Shown here: piece by piece, positions 46,728 through 56,057 of the stretch
How positions within the stretch are numbered: position 1 is the stretch's first letter
How the letters are laid out: every line of letters begins with the position of its first letter
Position numbers and translations under genes: made by a program
Notes under the pieces: generated by a model
The model's database searches: none
The model's input: the letters and a program-made list of their open reading frames with translations, nothing else
Told to the model about the DNA's origin: nothing
Assembly (NCBI GenBank): GCA_963691815.1
Contig: OY829650.1
Span: 2,143,826 to 2,207,825 of the forward strand
Direction: 5' to 3'
Length of the DNA: 64,000 nucleotides
DNA from: Echiichthys vipera
Lineage: Eukaryota > Chordata > Actinopteri > Perciformes > Trachinidae

Positions 46728-47305
46728 GGGCGCACTCACACTGTCCATCCGTACCGTGCCCAAACAGGTTTTACGGGTAAAGCCTAGTTCGTTTGACCAG
46801 TGTGAGTGCAACCGTATGGCGCCGTCGACAGCCCGTTTGGGAGAGGTGGGCTATTGTAAAGCACGTTTGCACATGTACGAGCACGAGCGTGCGCACGTGT
46901 ACGAGCACGAGGCCTACGGCGGTTCTGAGGTCATTTCCTGTGCGTCTGTTGGGACATAGAAAAAAGAAGGAGGGACCATGCGCGGACATTTAAAACAATG
47001 GCGGTGAAAGGTTCACGTTGGTGTGATGCGGAGGTGGAGTGTTTACTGCAGATTTGGTCGATGAAAAGATTCAAAAACAGTCGACAAGACGCACAAAAAC
47101 TCAGAGGTCTACGGAAAGATCTGGAAACAAAGCCACGCATCGCCATGACGTCATCAATGCGTGTGACGTGTTACGGCGTGATGACGTATAGGCAGCAAGA
47201 AGCATTCGCCGAGGCCCAGGTAGAGTGAGTACAAACGGGCCTGGAGGGGGGGACAAGGACCCTAAAGCACGGGGCACGGGACGGAGGCACAGTGGGAGAA
47301 CGCCC
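46728..47305 (+). mobile_element. PIF/Harbinger-like MITE, copy 12 (full length)
   Basis: Both ends present with TTA on each side (46725-46727 and 47306-47308). The 24-bp segment is doubled (about 46871-46915). AGA class, with the CRE palindrome at about 47147-47154. Subterminal 'ccagtgtgagtgcaacc' (about 46797) and 'gtagagtgagtacaaacggg' (about 47220) echo the terminal repeat. Confidence 0.9.
46998..47228 (+). pseudogene. Myb/SANT-like protein remnant inside the MITE (representative)
   Basis: The 76-codon frame starts MAVKGSRWCDAEVECLLQIW: the first helix of a Myb/SANT-like domain, like the DNA-binding partner protein of PIF/Harbinger transposases. After the Trp-Ser the likeness moves to the +1 frame (DEKIQKQ) and then to the +2 frame (DKTHKNSEVYGKIWKQ), as expected if single bases were lost twice. 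So the open frame is not the ancestral protein after residue 21. The same shifts are in every copy that covers this stretch (for instance 3936-4166, 24641-24871, 58804-59034, 60509-60739), hence present in the amplified source. A short upstream ATG frame (MRGHLKQWR) overlaps this start. No transposase domain is present. Confidence 0.7.
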
Positions 47306-47308
47306 TTA

Positions 47309-47929
47309 AATGTTTTATTCGTCCCATCAGCTTCGTCCAGGAGTAACTTTAATCCTGTTGCATCTACAGCAAATCAAGAGCATTTGTGTTTTTATGAGCA
47401 TTCAGAGAAGAGGCTGTGCAGCTCTGTGGCCACCGAGCAATGAGTGTAATGTTTTTATCTGCAGCACTCTGTCTAATCCTCCAGCCGCCTCCTCCACCGC
47501 CGGAGAAACAACATTAGCATCTTTATGACGAAGCTATGGTACACAGATATCACAATTTCTGATATCAGCTCCTCGTTAAGGCGTCGGGCTCCAATAACGC
47601 TCTCCCTGGATGGAAATATGCCCAACTGATGTATGTTACGTATTCCAACATGGAGAAATACATTCACAGCCCTCGTCTCTCTGTAATGCCCTGTGATACA
47701 CAGAGAGCCAGCAGCTCTCAGCATACAAACAGCCCAGTGATAAGAGTATATCAGGATTCAGCAGGCGCCTGGAGGACAGGTCTGTAGGCACCATTTCAAG
47801 CGTACAATACAATGTCTCATGAGTGACATCCATGAAATACATTAACCTACAACATAAAGATGAGCCCTTCCAAAGAGGGTCTGTGTTGTTCTGTATGTGC
47901 TCCCCTTTGTTTCCCTGGTTCGAGTTGGT
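47309..47929. other. Unassigned sequence
   Basis: No gene or repeat recognised. Confidence 0.45.
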
Positions 47930-48240
47930 TTTCCTGGCAGGTGCTTCTCGTTGGCATTGATCACCTGCAACACTGTATATTAAGCCGGTCCTGAGCCTCA
48001 TTCAGGGCTGGATCATTACTCCACACACTCTATCCACCCAGATGTCTCCCTGTGTACCTGGCCTCTTGTGTTCATGCCTCATGTCAAGTTTGTATCAGTT
48101 TGCCTTTGTTCTCTGTGCACCTTTTTGTTAAAGTAAGTTTATTAAATCTGTTAAAACTGACTCTTGAGTTCCGTGTCTGCATTCGGGTCCAATCCTCAGT
48201 GAATTCCCCGTCACCCGACGTGACAAAGAGGAAGTGTGAG
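47930..48240 (+). mobile_element. Possible LTR-type fragment
   Basis: The run 'gtttattaaatctgttaaaa' then 'gactcttgagttccgtgtct', 'gcattcgggtcc' resembles the 3' end of fish Ty3/gypsy-type LTRs, which often end with a polyadenylation-like part and 'gtctgcattTgggtcc'. No second LTR or coding part is present. Confidence 0.3.
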
Positions 48241-48335
48241 AGTTTGCTCTTAACCTGGATTTAAGGTCACTTCATCAGACGCCAACATAAGTTAAAGTTT
48301 GACCAATCTCTGAACCCGTCTGCCATCCGTGTGAC

Positions 48336-48420
48336 TAGGGGCGATGTGATGATATTAGATAGCGAAGAATTAGAACGTGTTGACGATCCGCCAAAGCAGA
48401 GAGATCGTAGCATCGTCTGT
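48336..48420 (+). mobile_element. hAT-like terminal fragment shared with 57455-57540
   Basis: 'gatgatattagatagcgaag', 'agaacgtgttgacgatccgc' and 'caaagcagagagat' match the complement of 57455-57540. The start 'aggggcgatgtgatgatatt' resembles a 'gggcgatat' terminus of fish hAT elements. It may extend rightward to about 48700. Confidence 0.45.
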
Positions 48421-48849
48421 AGGGCTCAGTCTATCCACTGCTGTTCTCTGCTCTGCACAGATGCAGGCTAGTCCGCCTCATGTCCGCCCTAAAGACGCAC
48501 CGATCAACCAGTGGTAGCAGACTACAGGCAGTGACGAGGATTTCTACAGTAGATTCAGAGAGTAGCTGGAGGTCATGGCTGAAACTACCGTGTCCCAACA
48601 GCACGCGAGCGTCAGACAATCATGTGGCATCGATGCTATCCGTCCGAACTTATTCACATAATGCGTGGAACAAGATGTAAAATATGCGCCTGAAAAAACA
48701 GATAAATGTCCCGTGCAACCGCGGACTCCTAATGTGATTAACAAGGAGGCAGCGCCGTAACTTCACCGCCACAAAACCAAGCGTGCGAGTGAAACGGCGA
48801 GGAGACCAGCCACACTGCAGCCAGCAGAGGCAGACCTCAACTGTCTCTC

Positions 48850-48877
48850 TTTCAACGCAAAGGAGCAGCGGCTCTAC
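48850..48877 (-). mobile_element. 28-bp RTE-derived scrap
   Basis: 'tttcaacgcaaaggagcagc' plus 'ggctctac' is identical to the middle of the RTE copies, with unrelated sequence on both sides. Confidence 0.6.
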
Positions 48878-49343
48878 AACTGGACACAAAAACAGCATAA
48901 AAGGACCAAAACTTGAAAAGTCAACCAATGAGACCTCATTGCTGCAGTTGGAAGACTATAGTGAATGAAGTGAACCCCCAAAAAATGTCAGATTTTTTTG
49001 TTTTCTGGTAAGTTTCGTGTATTCTGTAATTTTTCTGCTCTACCTTTCCTCCTTCGGTTTTGTCGACTCGACCCCTAACCTGAAATTGATTGGAGCTAAA
49101 GATTACCCACCTGGTTATCTACAGGACTCTCTTTCTATCAGAGTTATTATTTTTTTTACATACTGTATTTTTTTCAGATTATAAGTCGCAGTTTTGTTCA
49201 TAGTTTGGCCGCGGGGGTGCGACTTATACTCTGAAGCGACTTCTGTGTGAAATTATTTACACATTACCGTAAAATATCAAATAATAGGCCGGGCTGTTAT
49301 TCATCTCAGTCACGTAAGAGACTAGGCGTATATCAGCAATCAT

Positions 49344-49371
<28 letters not shown>
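49344..49371. repeat. (CA)n microsatellite
   Basis: About 14 CA units inside the TIR element. Confidence 0.95.
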
Positions 49372-49374
<3 letters not shown>

Positions 49375-49521
49375 ACCAATCAAAATCCGGCGGGGGCGGG
49401 TCATGGCAGAAGTGCACTGTGGAAAAAAAGATGCTAGCTGCTACTTCCGTACTGTTGCGTTGGCGGAGTTGTTCAGAAGTGACACCGAGGAAGAAGAGTT
49501 CATTGGAGTCAGTGATAAGCA

Positions 49522-50342
49522 GTGACAGAGTGTTTGATAAACGTAGAGCATGTTCTATATGTTATAGTTCTGTGTGATTAGTGACAGAGTGTTTGGTAAA
49601 CGTAGAGCGTGTTCTATATGTTATAGTTCTGTGTGATCAGTGACAGAGTGTTTGGTAAACGTAGAGCATGTTCTATATGTTATATTTCTGTGTGATTAGT
49701 GACAGAGTGTTTGGTAAACGTAGAGCGTGCTCTATATGTTATAGTTCTGTGTGATTAGTGACAGAGTGTTTGGTAAACATAGAGCATGTTCTATATGTTA
49801 TAGTTCTGTGTGATTAGTGACAGAGTGTTTGGTAAACGTAGAGCATGTTCTATATGTTATAGTTCTGTGTGATTAGTGACAGAGTGTTTGGTAAACGTAG
49901 AGCATGTTCTATATGTTATAGTTCTGTGTGATTAGTGACAGAGTGTTTGGTAAACGTAGAGCGTGTTCTATATGTTATAGTTCTGTGTGATTAGCAGTGA
50001 CAGAGTGTTTGGTAAACGTAGAGCGTGTTCTATATGTTATAGTTCTGTGTGATTAGTGACAGAGTGTTTGGTAAACGTAGAGCGTGTTCTATATGTTATA
50101 GTTCTGTGTGATCAGTGACAGAGTGTTTGGTAAACGTAGAGCATGTTCTATATGTTATAGTTCTGTGTGATTAGTGACAGAGTATTTGGTAAACGTAGAG
50201 CATGTTCTATATGTTATAGTTCTGTGTGATCAGTGACAGAGTGTTTGGTAAACGTAGAGCGTGTTCTATATGTTATAGTTCTGTGTGATTAGTGACAGTG
50301 TTTGGTAAACGTAGAGCATGTTCTATATGTTATAGTTCTGTG
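49522..50342 (+). repeat. 59-bp minisatellite, 14 units
   Basis: Units start at 49522, 49581, 49640, 49699, 49758, 49817, 49876, 49935, 49997, 50056, 50115, 50174, 50233 and 50292. The core is gtgacagagtgtttggtaaa, cgtagagcgtgttctatatg, ttatagttctgtgtgatta. Units differ mainly at 'gagcatg' or 'gagcgtg' and 'gatta' or 'gatca'. The copies are highly similar, so the expansion is recent. It lies wholly inside the TIR element. Confidence 0.95.
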
Positions 50343-50583
50343 AATGACTCTTACCGTAACATGTTACGTTAACACACCAGGCACGTTCTCAGCTCGTTGT
50401 TGATGCGTCATATAACGTAAACACTTATTCAGCCTGTTGTTCTCTATTCTAGTTTTAGTTTAAATCTTGGTGTTAGACTTTTACTTTAGTGCGACTTATA
50501 TATGTGTTTTTTCCTTCTTTATTTTGCATTTTCGGCCGGTGAGACTTTTACTCCGGAGCAACGTTTAATCCGAAAAATACGGT

Positions 50584-51058
50584 AGTGGGCCCCGAGTGAG
50601 CCTAAAGAAAATATATGAGAAATACTCTGCGACATTACATACTGTATCCTGTATGGGTTACAGTGTGGAAACCAGAGCGGAGCTAAAAAAGGATGCATTA
50701 CTGAACAAAAGGAAGGCAGAAGTCTTTCAAATGGGTAATTCCAGGCACTTCCCATAAAATACATCAATATTAAATGAATGGAAACGAAAATCTGTACATG
50801 CAGAATTTATGTTTTCACTGCTTCTTTGAAACATCAGCCTTTTTTTCAAACCGCTGCGTTCATGTGCTTACCTCAAATATGTACGGTCTTTATGCACTTC
50901 CCCGGTGTTAACGCGTGCATCTGTGTGAATGTAAAGCACCGCATTATTCTAACAAGACCACTAATGCTCAGTTAAGCTCTGGGTTCCAGTCTGTATCTCC
51001 ATGTTGTGATTTGATTTAGCAGAATGACTCAAGCGTGGAGACGGAGCGTTGCAGAAAA
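50584..51058. other. Unassigned sequence
   Basis: No gene or repeat recognised. Confidence 0.45.
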
Positions 51059-51070
51059 ACCTCAAATGAA

Positions 51071-51776
51071 TAAGCCTGTGAATGTTCTCATTCGTCCAGG
51101 TCATCGTTATCCTCAAAGCAATTTCAGTCAAAAACACAGGAGAGCTGACTCCTCAGGCCTGGACTCGGCTGTCCACTTACACCTCAAGGAGAAAGCCCAC
51201 TCCTTTGATGACAGCAATGTCCAAATCTTGGACAGAGAGGACAGATGGTTTGAAAGAGGAGTAAAAGAAGCCATCTATGTAAAAGTGGAGAAACCATCGC
51301 TAACCAGAGGAGGAGGTCTGAGACACCACTTATTTCCAATTTACAATGCTGCCCTTTCATCCCTTCCCAGGAGATTCAACAATCTAACCTCGAAGGACAA
51401 CTGTTCACACATGGCCCGGGTGACCCCAACGACTGTCGTTCAGACTCAACAGAGCACTAACAAAGTCGAAACCAACTGCCCACCAACGACTGTCACTCTA
51501 ACGACGGGCGTGGGCACTTGGAGCACAAAGGGTGTCAGTGACATCATCGGCCTTGTGAGAGGTTAAATACCTGGATCTCACACCAGTTAGTTGGACCAGT
51601 CCCAGCCTGGTCCTGGTCCTGGTCCAATCCCAGCCTGGTCCTGGTCCTGGTCCTGGTCCAGTCCCAGCCTGGTCAGATGCGTACATGAACTGATGAAGCC
51701 TCTTGGATGACAGGTGAAACGTCTTCCTAGACAAACAACCAGTCCAGTTGTTTTTGACTGAAATTGCTTTGGGGAT
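51071..51776 (+). mobile_element. Penelope-like element with inverted ends, copy 1
   Basis: Target duplication acctcaaatgaa (51059-51070) and acctcaaacgaa (51777-51788), one mismatch in 12. The left end carries 'gcaatttcagtcaaaaaca' in plus orientation and the right end carries the complement ('tttttgactgaaattgcttt'), so the termini are inverted repeats of about 30 bp. Between them are a coding remnant, then GGACCA-type minisatellite in complement and the 'ctcttggatgacaggtgaaa' segment. The left end is joined straight to the coding part at about 51131. Confidence 0.85.
51132..51566 (+). pseudogene. Penelope-like GIY-YIG endonuclease C-terminal fragment
   Basis: An open segment of about 144 codons, beginning KHRRADSSGLDSAVHLHL, then NVQILDREDRWFERGVKEA, then PSLTRGGGLRHHL and PIYNAAL. 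This is the end of the C-terminal GIY-YIG-type endonuclease of Penelope-like retroelements; the Glu in RGVKEA is at the position expected for the catalytic glutamate. The GIY-YIG residues themselves, the reverse transcriptase and the 5' part are missing. The open frame continues upstream to 51024, but that part is terminal repeat, so the biological start is not the ATG at 51024. After about residue PRRFNN the sequence becomes Thr-rich and ends at 51566. Confidence 0.8.
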
Positions 51777-51788
51777 ACCTCAAACGAA

Positions 51789-52502
51789 TGTTCCACCTCT
51801 ATTATTCACAGTGTGTGTGTAGTGCATACAGAACGCAGTAGATGGATGTGGCTTCTCAGCTTCCTGGTGCGATCGTTGTTTAATCAACGTCACTTGAGTC
51901 AAGAATAAAAAATAACCTCTGATACTCAGGGAGTCGTTAGGTAGAAGGGAGCGGCTGAGCACTGACCAAATGACTTCTTTTCAACCAATCTGGCAAATAA
52001 CCAAAAAGAATGATAGTCCACTAGGGGGCAGAGTACGGGTATCACGTCGTATACAGCAGGTTTTTAAGGAAAGTATTCGGCTGTTAAGTCGCGACGTAAC
52101 GCCCTTTCAAAATATGATTTCCGGGTCCAAGCCGGTCGAAGCCCTGTATTTTTTCCACAACGCAGTGCCGTGTTCCCCCTTGTTTAAACAGATCTGAGTT
52201 TTTAAAAAAAGCAACGTAATTGTCATTTTACCTCTTTCTTATGGATGAAAAAGGTGTTTAAATGTCGGAAGAGGTGATTGTAATTGTTCACGTTAGGCCG
52301 TTGTTGTCTGTTTTGTTTCAACGGAGCGTTTGGATCTGGAAGTCTTATTTTGAAAGGGTGTCACGTCAGACTTAACAGTCGGATTGATAATGTTGATAAA
52401 ATAGAGCTCTCAGAAACTAGCGTAGCAAATGTGATACAAATGGTTTTATAGGGCTAATGGAAACATGAGGCCCTCTCTCCCCAAAAACTGGACATATTAA
52501 AC
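51789..52502. other. Unassigned sequence
   Basis: No gene or repeat recognised. Confidence 0.45.
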
Positions 52503-52514
52503 CGAACATCACAT

Positions 52515-53067
52515 AAGCCTGTGAATGTTCTCATGTGTCCAGGTCGTCGTTCTCCTCAAAGCAATTTCAGTCAAAAACAACTGGACTGGTTGTTTGTCTA
52601 GGAAGACGTTTCACCTCTCATCCAAGAGGCTTCATCAGTTCATGTACGCATCTGACCAGAACCAGGACCAGGACCAGGACCAGGCTGGGACTGGACCAGG
52701 ACCAGGCTGGGACTGGACCAGGACCAGGACCAGGACCAGGCTGGGACAGTAACAGGACCAGGACCAGGCTGGGACTGGTCCAACTAACTGGTGTGGAGAT
52801 CCAGGTATTTAACCTCTCACAAGGCCGATGATGTTGGGGGGGGGAGGGTGTCAGTGACATCATCGGCCTTGTGAGAGGTTAAATACCTGGATCTCCACAC
52901 CAGTTAGTTGGACCAGTCCCAGCCTGGTCCTGGTCCTGGTCCTGGTCCTGGTCCAGTCCCAGCCTGGTCAGATGCGTACATGAACTGATGAAGCCTCTTG
53001 GATGAGAGGTGAAACGTCTTCCTAGACAAACAACCAGTCCAGTTGTTTTTGACTGAAATTGCTTTGA
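52515..53067. mobile_element. Penelope-like foldback, copy 2 (near-perfect inverted halves)
   Basis: Target duplication cgaacatcacat at 52503-52514 and 53068-53079, identical. The left half (52555-52830) carries the terminal sequence, the GGACCA minisatellite and 'gtggagatccaggtatttaa'; the right half (about 52850-53067) is its inverted copy. The centre is 'gatgatgttggggggggg' to 'gtgacatcatcggcc'. There is no coding part. Confidence 0.88.
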
Positions 53068-53087
53068 CGAACATCACATGATGTTTT

Positions 53088-53165
53088 ACTTTATCAGCCC
53101 CTGGCCGGTGCCCTGTAGGCACATTCAGTAATTCATCCATCCATTATTTGCAGACTCATTGACTT
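53088..53165 (+). repeat. 80-bp segment shared with 57366-57447
   Basis: 'cagcccctggccggtgccct', 'gtaggcacattcagtaat' and 'tccatccattatttgcagac' occur in both, same orientation, about 4.3 kb apart. Family unknown. Confidence 0.75.
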
Positions 53166-53280
53166 TGGACTTCATCCAGTCCACCAGAGGCCTCAAGCAG
53201 ACTTCAGAGTCCACTCGGGGGTTCGGATTTCACCTGACTACCCTGATTTAATTACCCGTTAATTATTGTAGTTTTTCCTA

Positions 53281-53538
53281 TTGCGGAGTAAAAAAGAAGA
53301 AGAAGAGAAGAAGAATAACTTTATTTTTATCCCACACGGGGAAATTCAATTTTCACTCTTATTATCATACATGTTACACACACAGGCCCGCTCGACAGCA
53401 CCTCGGCAGTGCCCAGGAGGTGAACTGGCACCTCTCCAGCCACCAGTCCACGCTCCATATATGGTCCACACAGGGACTTGAACCAGCGACCCTACGGTTC
53501 CCAGCCAAGTCACCTATGGACTGAGCTACTGCCGCCCA
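53281..53538 (-). mobile_element. tRNA-derived SINE (family C), full length
   Basis: Read in reverse: 'gggcggcagtagctcagtcc' (A box), 'gggtcgctggttcaagtccc' (B box), 'tgtgtggaccatatatgg', 'gccagttcacctcctgggc' and the 3' end 'ccccgtgtgggataaaaata', followed by an (AAG/CTT)n tail. It is the best copy of the family here. Confidence 0.87.
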
Positions 53539-53560
53539 AAAAACAACTTATCATGAACAT

Positions 53561-53871
53561 TATCCCCAAAGTATTTTCAGTCAAAAGCAACTGGACTTGG
53601 TTATTTGTCTAGGAAGACGACAGCTTTGGACCAGTCCCAGCCTGCTGCTGGTCCTGGTTCTTGTTCCTGGTCTTGGTCCTGGTCCTGGTCCATTTACAGC
53701 CTGGTCCTGGTCCTGGTCCAGTCCCAGCCTGGTCAGACGTGTACATGAACTGATGAAGCCTCTTAGATGAGAGGTGAAACGTCTTCCTAGACAAATAACC
53801 AAGTCCAGTTGCTTTTGACTGAAGTTGCTTTGAGGAGAACGACGACCTGGACACATGAGGCACTCAACAGG
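53561..53871. mobile_element. Penelope-like foldback, copy 3
   Basis: Target duplication cttatcatgaacat (53547-53560) and cttatcttgaacat (53872-53885), one mismatch in 14. The ends are inverted for about 50 bp ('ttttcagtcaaaagcaactg' and onward to 'ctaggaagacg', against its complement at the right). The interior is GGACCA-type minisatellite in complement, with no coding part. Confidence 0.87.
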
Positions 53872-53961
53872 CTTATCTTGAACATGTAAAAAAAAAATCA
53901 CTATCGTCAAATGTCTCTTGAATCATGTAGGCCAGAAATAACATCCAACCACACCATGGTA

Positions 53962-54072
53962 GTCAGTGTTTCCCCTACCATGACGTTATTTGACCTTGAA
54001 AGTCAAGTTGATTTTATGGAATTGTATTTTCTGAAGGGCGTCAGATCCCAAGATGAGTAATTTAAGGATCCC
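53962..54072 (+). mobile_element. hAT-like repeat (family J), uninterrupted
   Basis: Matches the two flanks of the RTE insertion at 36486: 'cagtgtttcccctacc', 'ccttgaaagtcaagtt', 'gaattgtattttctgaagg', 'gcgtcagatcccaag', 'tttaaggatc'. It ends about 44 bp before the candidate TATA box. Confidence 0.6.
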
Positions 54073-54115
54073 CTTCTTAAAGTTCAATGTGCAATACACT
54101 GATTTAAACTGAGTT

Positions 54116-54123
54116 TATATAAG
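54116..54123 (+). promoter_or_regulatory. Candidate TATA box
   Basis: TATATAAG lies 62 bp upstream of the ATG at 54178, which would place a transcription start near 54146 and a 5' leader of about 30 bases. The alternative is that 54175/54176 is a splice acceptor (see the exon). No independent support. Confidence 0.3.
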
Positions 54124-54177
54124 TTTGGACACTACATCCTCATAGTTGCACATTATTCAACCTTCCTGTCCACAGAT

Positions 54178-54223
54178 ATGGGTCACTTCAAGGTTTTCAC
54201 TGTGCTGCTCGCTGTAATGTCAG
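54178..54223 (+). CDS. Candidate signal-peptide exon of an unidentified secreted protein
   Basis: The frame reads MGHFKVFTVLLAVMS plus one base, then CAG|GTGAGG, a strong splice donor (54224-54225). It has a charged start, a hydrophobic core VFTVLLAV, and a phase-1 donor, which is the usual arrangement for the first coding exon of secreted vertebrate proteins. The ATG is preceded by 'cttcctgtccacag|at', which could be a splice acceptor if the 5' leader is spliced, or there may be a TATA promoter at 54116. The remaining exons should be on the plus strand to the right, but I did not recognise any before 64000. MITE copy 13 lies 29 bp into the presumed intron. A chance match is possible. Confidence 0.35.
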
Positions 54224-54252
54224 GTGAGGACAGATTCCAAGTATGTTATTTA

Positions 54253-54795
54253 GGGCGCACTCACACTGTGCGTCCGTCCCGTGCCCCGTGCTTTAGGGTC
54301 CTTGTCCCCCCCTCCAGGCCCGTTTGTACTCACACTACCTGGGCCTCGCGCAAATGCTTCTTGCTGCCTATACGTCATCACGCCGTAACACGTCACACGC
54401 ATTGATGACGTCATGGCGATGCGTGGCTTTGTTTCCAGATCTTTCCGTAGACCTCAGAGTTTTTGTGCGTCTTGTCGACTGTTTTTGAATCTTTTCATCG
54501 ACCAAATCTGCAGTAAACGCTCCACCTCCGCATCACACCAACGTGAACCTTTCACCGCCATTGTTTGAAATGTCCGCGCATGGTCCCTCCTTCTTTTCTC
54601 TACGTCCCAACAGGCGCACAGGAAATGACCTCAGAGCCGCCGTAGGCCTCGTGCTCGTACACATGCAAACGCGCTCTACAAAAGCCCACCATTCCTCAGG
54701 CGGGTCGTTGATGGCACTCACACTGGTCAAACGCACTAGGCTTTAGCCGAAAAAACGGTTTTGGCCCGGTGCGGACGGACAGTGCGAGTGCGCCC
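54253..54795 (-). mobile_element. PIF/Harbinger-like MITE, copy 13
   Basis: Both ends present. Flanks are TTA at the left (54250-54252) and TGA at the right (54796-54798). The 24-bp segment is single here, and the region near the element's 5' end is diverged ('cattcctcaggcgggtcg'). TGA class. Confidence 0.87.
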
Positions 54796-54798
54796 TGA

Positions 54799-55469
54799 GA
54801 GGTCAGTCCTATTTAAAGCAACTTTGTGCTGAATTCAATCACCATCAAAAGTGCAGAGACACAAACATCACACTTGAGGAACAGCGCAGCCAGAGTTTGA
54901 TGAAGTCTGTCAAACTAACAGAGGCATAGAATTGATTTCTTCGTGGTTAACGCCGCACGATCGCGCCCCCGTACAGCCTCGTGTCTTTAAGCACATCCAG
55001 CCATGGAAAGGCTGTCAGTGCAGAGCCGTTAGTCTGACAGAGGTGAGGGTGCCTCGTCGATGAGCGACGGGCCCCTTCACAATGAGTTGTGAGTTTGCTC
55101 TAATGGGGTCAGCCGGCTCTGGCCTCATTCCACAGTCTGAGAATTATTTCGAGACGGCGCCGTGAACTCTATCAGTCCAAACAGCCGGGCTATTTCTGCC
55201 CATTCCGTCGAACACAATGCATAAGGGATTATTACGGAGACTACATGAGGATCAGCAAACACACAGCATGGACTTATGCAAACACAAGCACGCAGTCAGG
55301 ACGACCATGAACACAAGCGCACAAAGGCTCCGAGTAAGTTTGCCGGAAACAAACGACCACAAATGACGCAAGATCAGCACATTTGTGTGTTTCCGTGTGT
55401 GCGGGGAAACATCCAGAGCGATGATGGGATCTTTAACCCCTCCTGTAATGACAATCATGACGGCAGTAA
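54799..55469. other. Unassigned sequence
   Basis: No further exon for the candidate gene was recognised here. Confidence 0.45.
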
Positions 55470-55930
55470 GCAGAGATGAGAGGCGGAGAAGGAAAGAGGT
55501 ATGGCAGGGTAATGATACTTACGGCTGGCGCTGGAGAGGTCAAGATGAGAGCGTGTGGGGGAGGAGGGGGGCTGGGAGGAGGTAACTGAGGGGTCAGGGT
55601 GAGGCGAGGAGAAACGGGGAGGAGAAAAGAGGGGGATGTTAACGGGGTAAATGTGAGGTGGAGGACACGGCGAAGGATAGAGGGAGAGATGAAGGCCGAG
55701 CTCAATGAGGGAAGGGATGGAGGGGCACGGATGAAGAGGAAAAGCGAAGGATGAAGGAGGGAGGAAGCACGGAGGTCAGCGGAGATGAAACACTGACGCA
55801 TGGACGGAGGAAGGCTGCGGGACAGTAGCCGCGGGAGTGATGGAGGTGGTGGGGCAGAGGTGGAGGACAGGATGGCGAGGTGGCAGGGAAAGATGGAGTT
55901 GAAAGAGGTGAAGAGGGGAGAGACCATCAA
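55470..55930. repeat. Polypurine (GGA-rich) low-complexity tract
   Basis: Purine-rich on the plus strand with GGAGG and GAAGGA motifs. The antisense Ser/Pro/Leu open frame of 165 codons (55930-55433) results from this composition. Confidence 0.8.
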
Positions 55931-56057
55931 AAGGTCCTGACTTCACTGCATCTGTAGAATGGACCTATTCGGAGCCAACGGGCCCCAATGGCGTGGACGT
56001 GTCAGAGCCGCCCGTTCTGTCTACGTAGGAACAAGACACCCAAACTCAAAGAGTCGA

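Larger units (their letters stand above)
49164..50583. mobile_element. Non-autonomous TIR DNA transposon with internal 59-bp array
   Basis: The left end tactgtatttttttcagatt (then 'ataagtcgca') and the right end 'taatccgaaaaatacggta' are inverted; 'gcgacttatactctgaagcg' is repeated in inverted form inside. I recognise this as a very common teleost repeat but do not recall its superfamily; the duplication may be TA. A short frame at 49402-49525 with an acidic EEEEF motif may be a relic of the element's own protein. Confidence 0.75.

Noticed and set aside
49522..50342. CRISPR array (regular 59-bp repeats)
   Set aside because: There are no distinct spacers; whole units are repeated, inside a eukaryotic TIR transposon.
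51024..51131. ATG at 51024 as the start of the Penelope endonuclease protein
   Set aside because: This part is flanking sequence and terminal repeat; protein likeness begins at about 51132, after a truncation junction.
55433..55930. 165-codon antisense Ser/Pro-rich frame; a similar one at 43858-43439
   Set aside because: Antisense of polypurine tracts; composition alone keeps the frame open.
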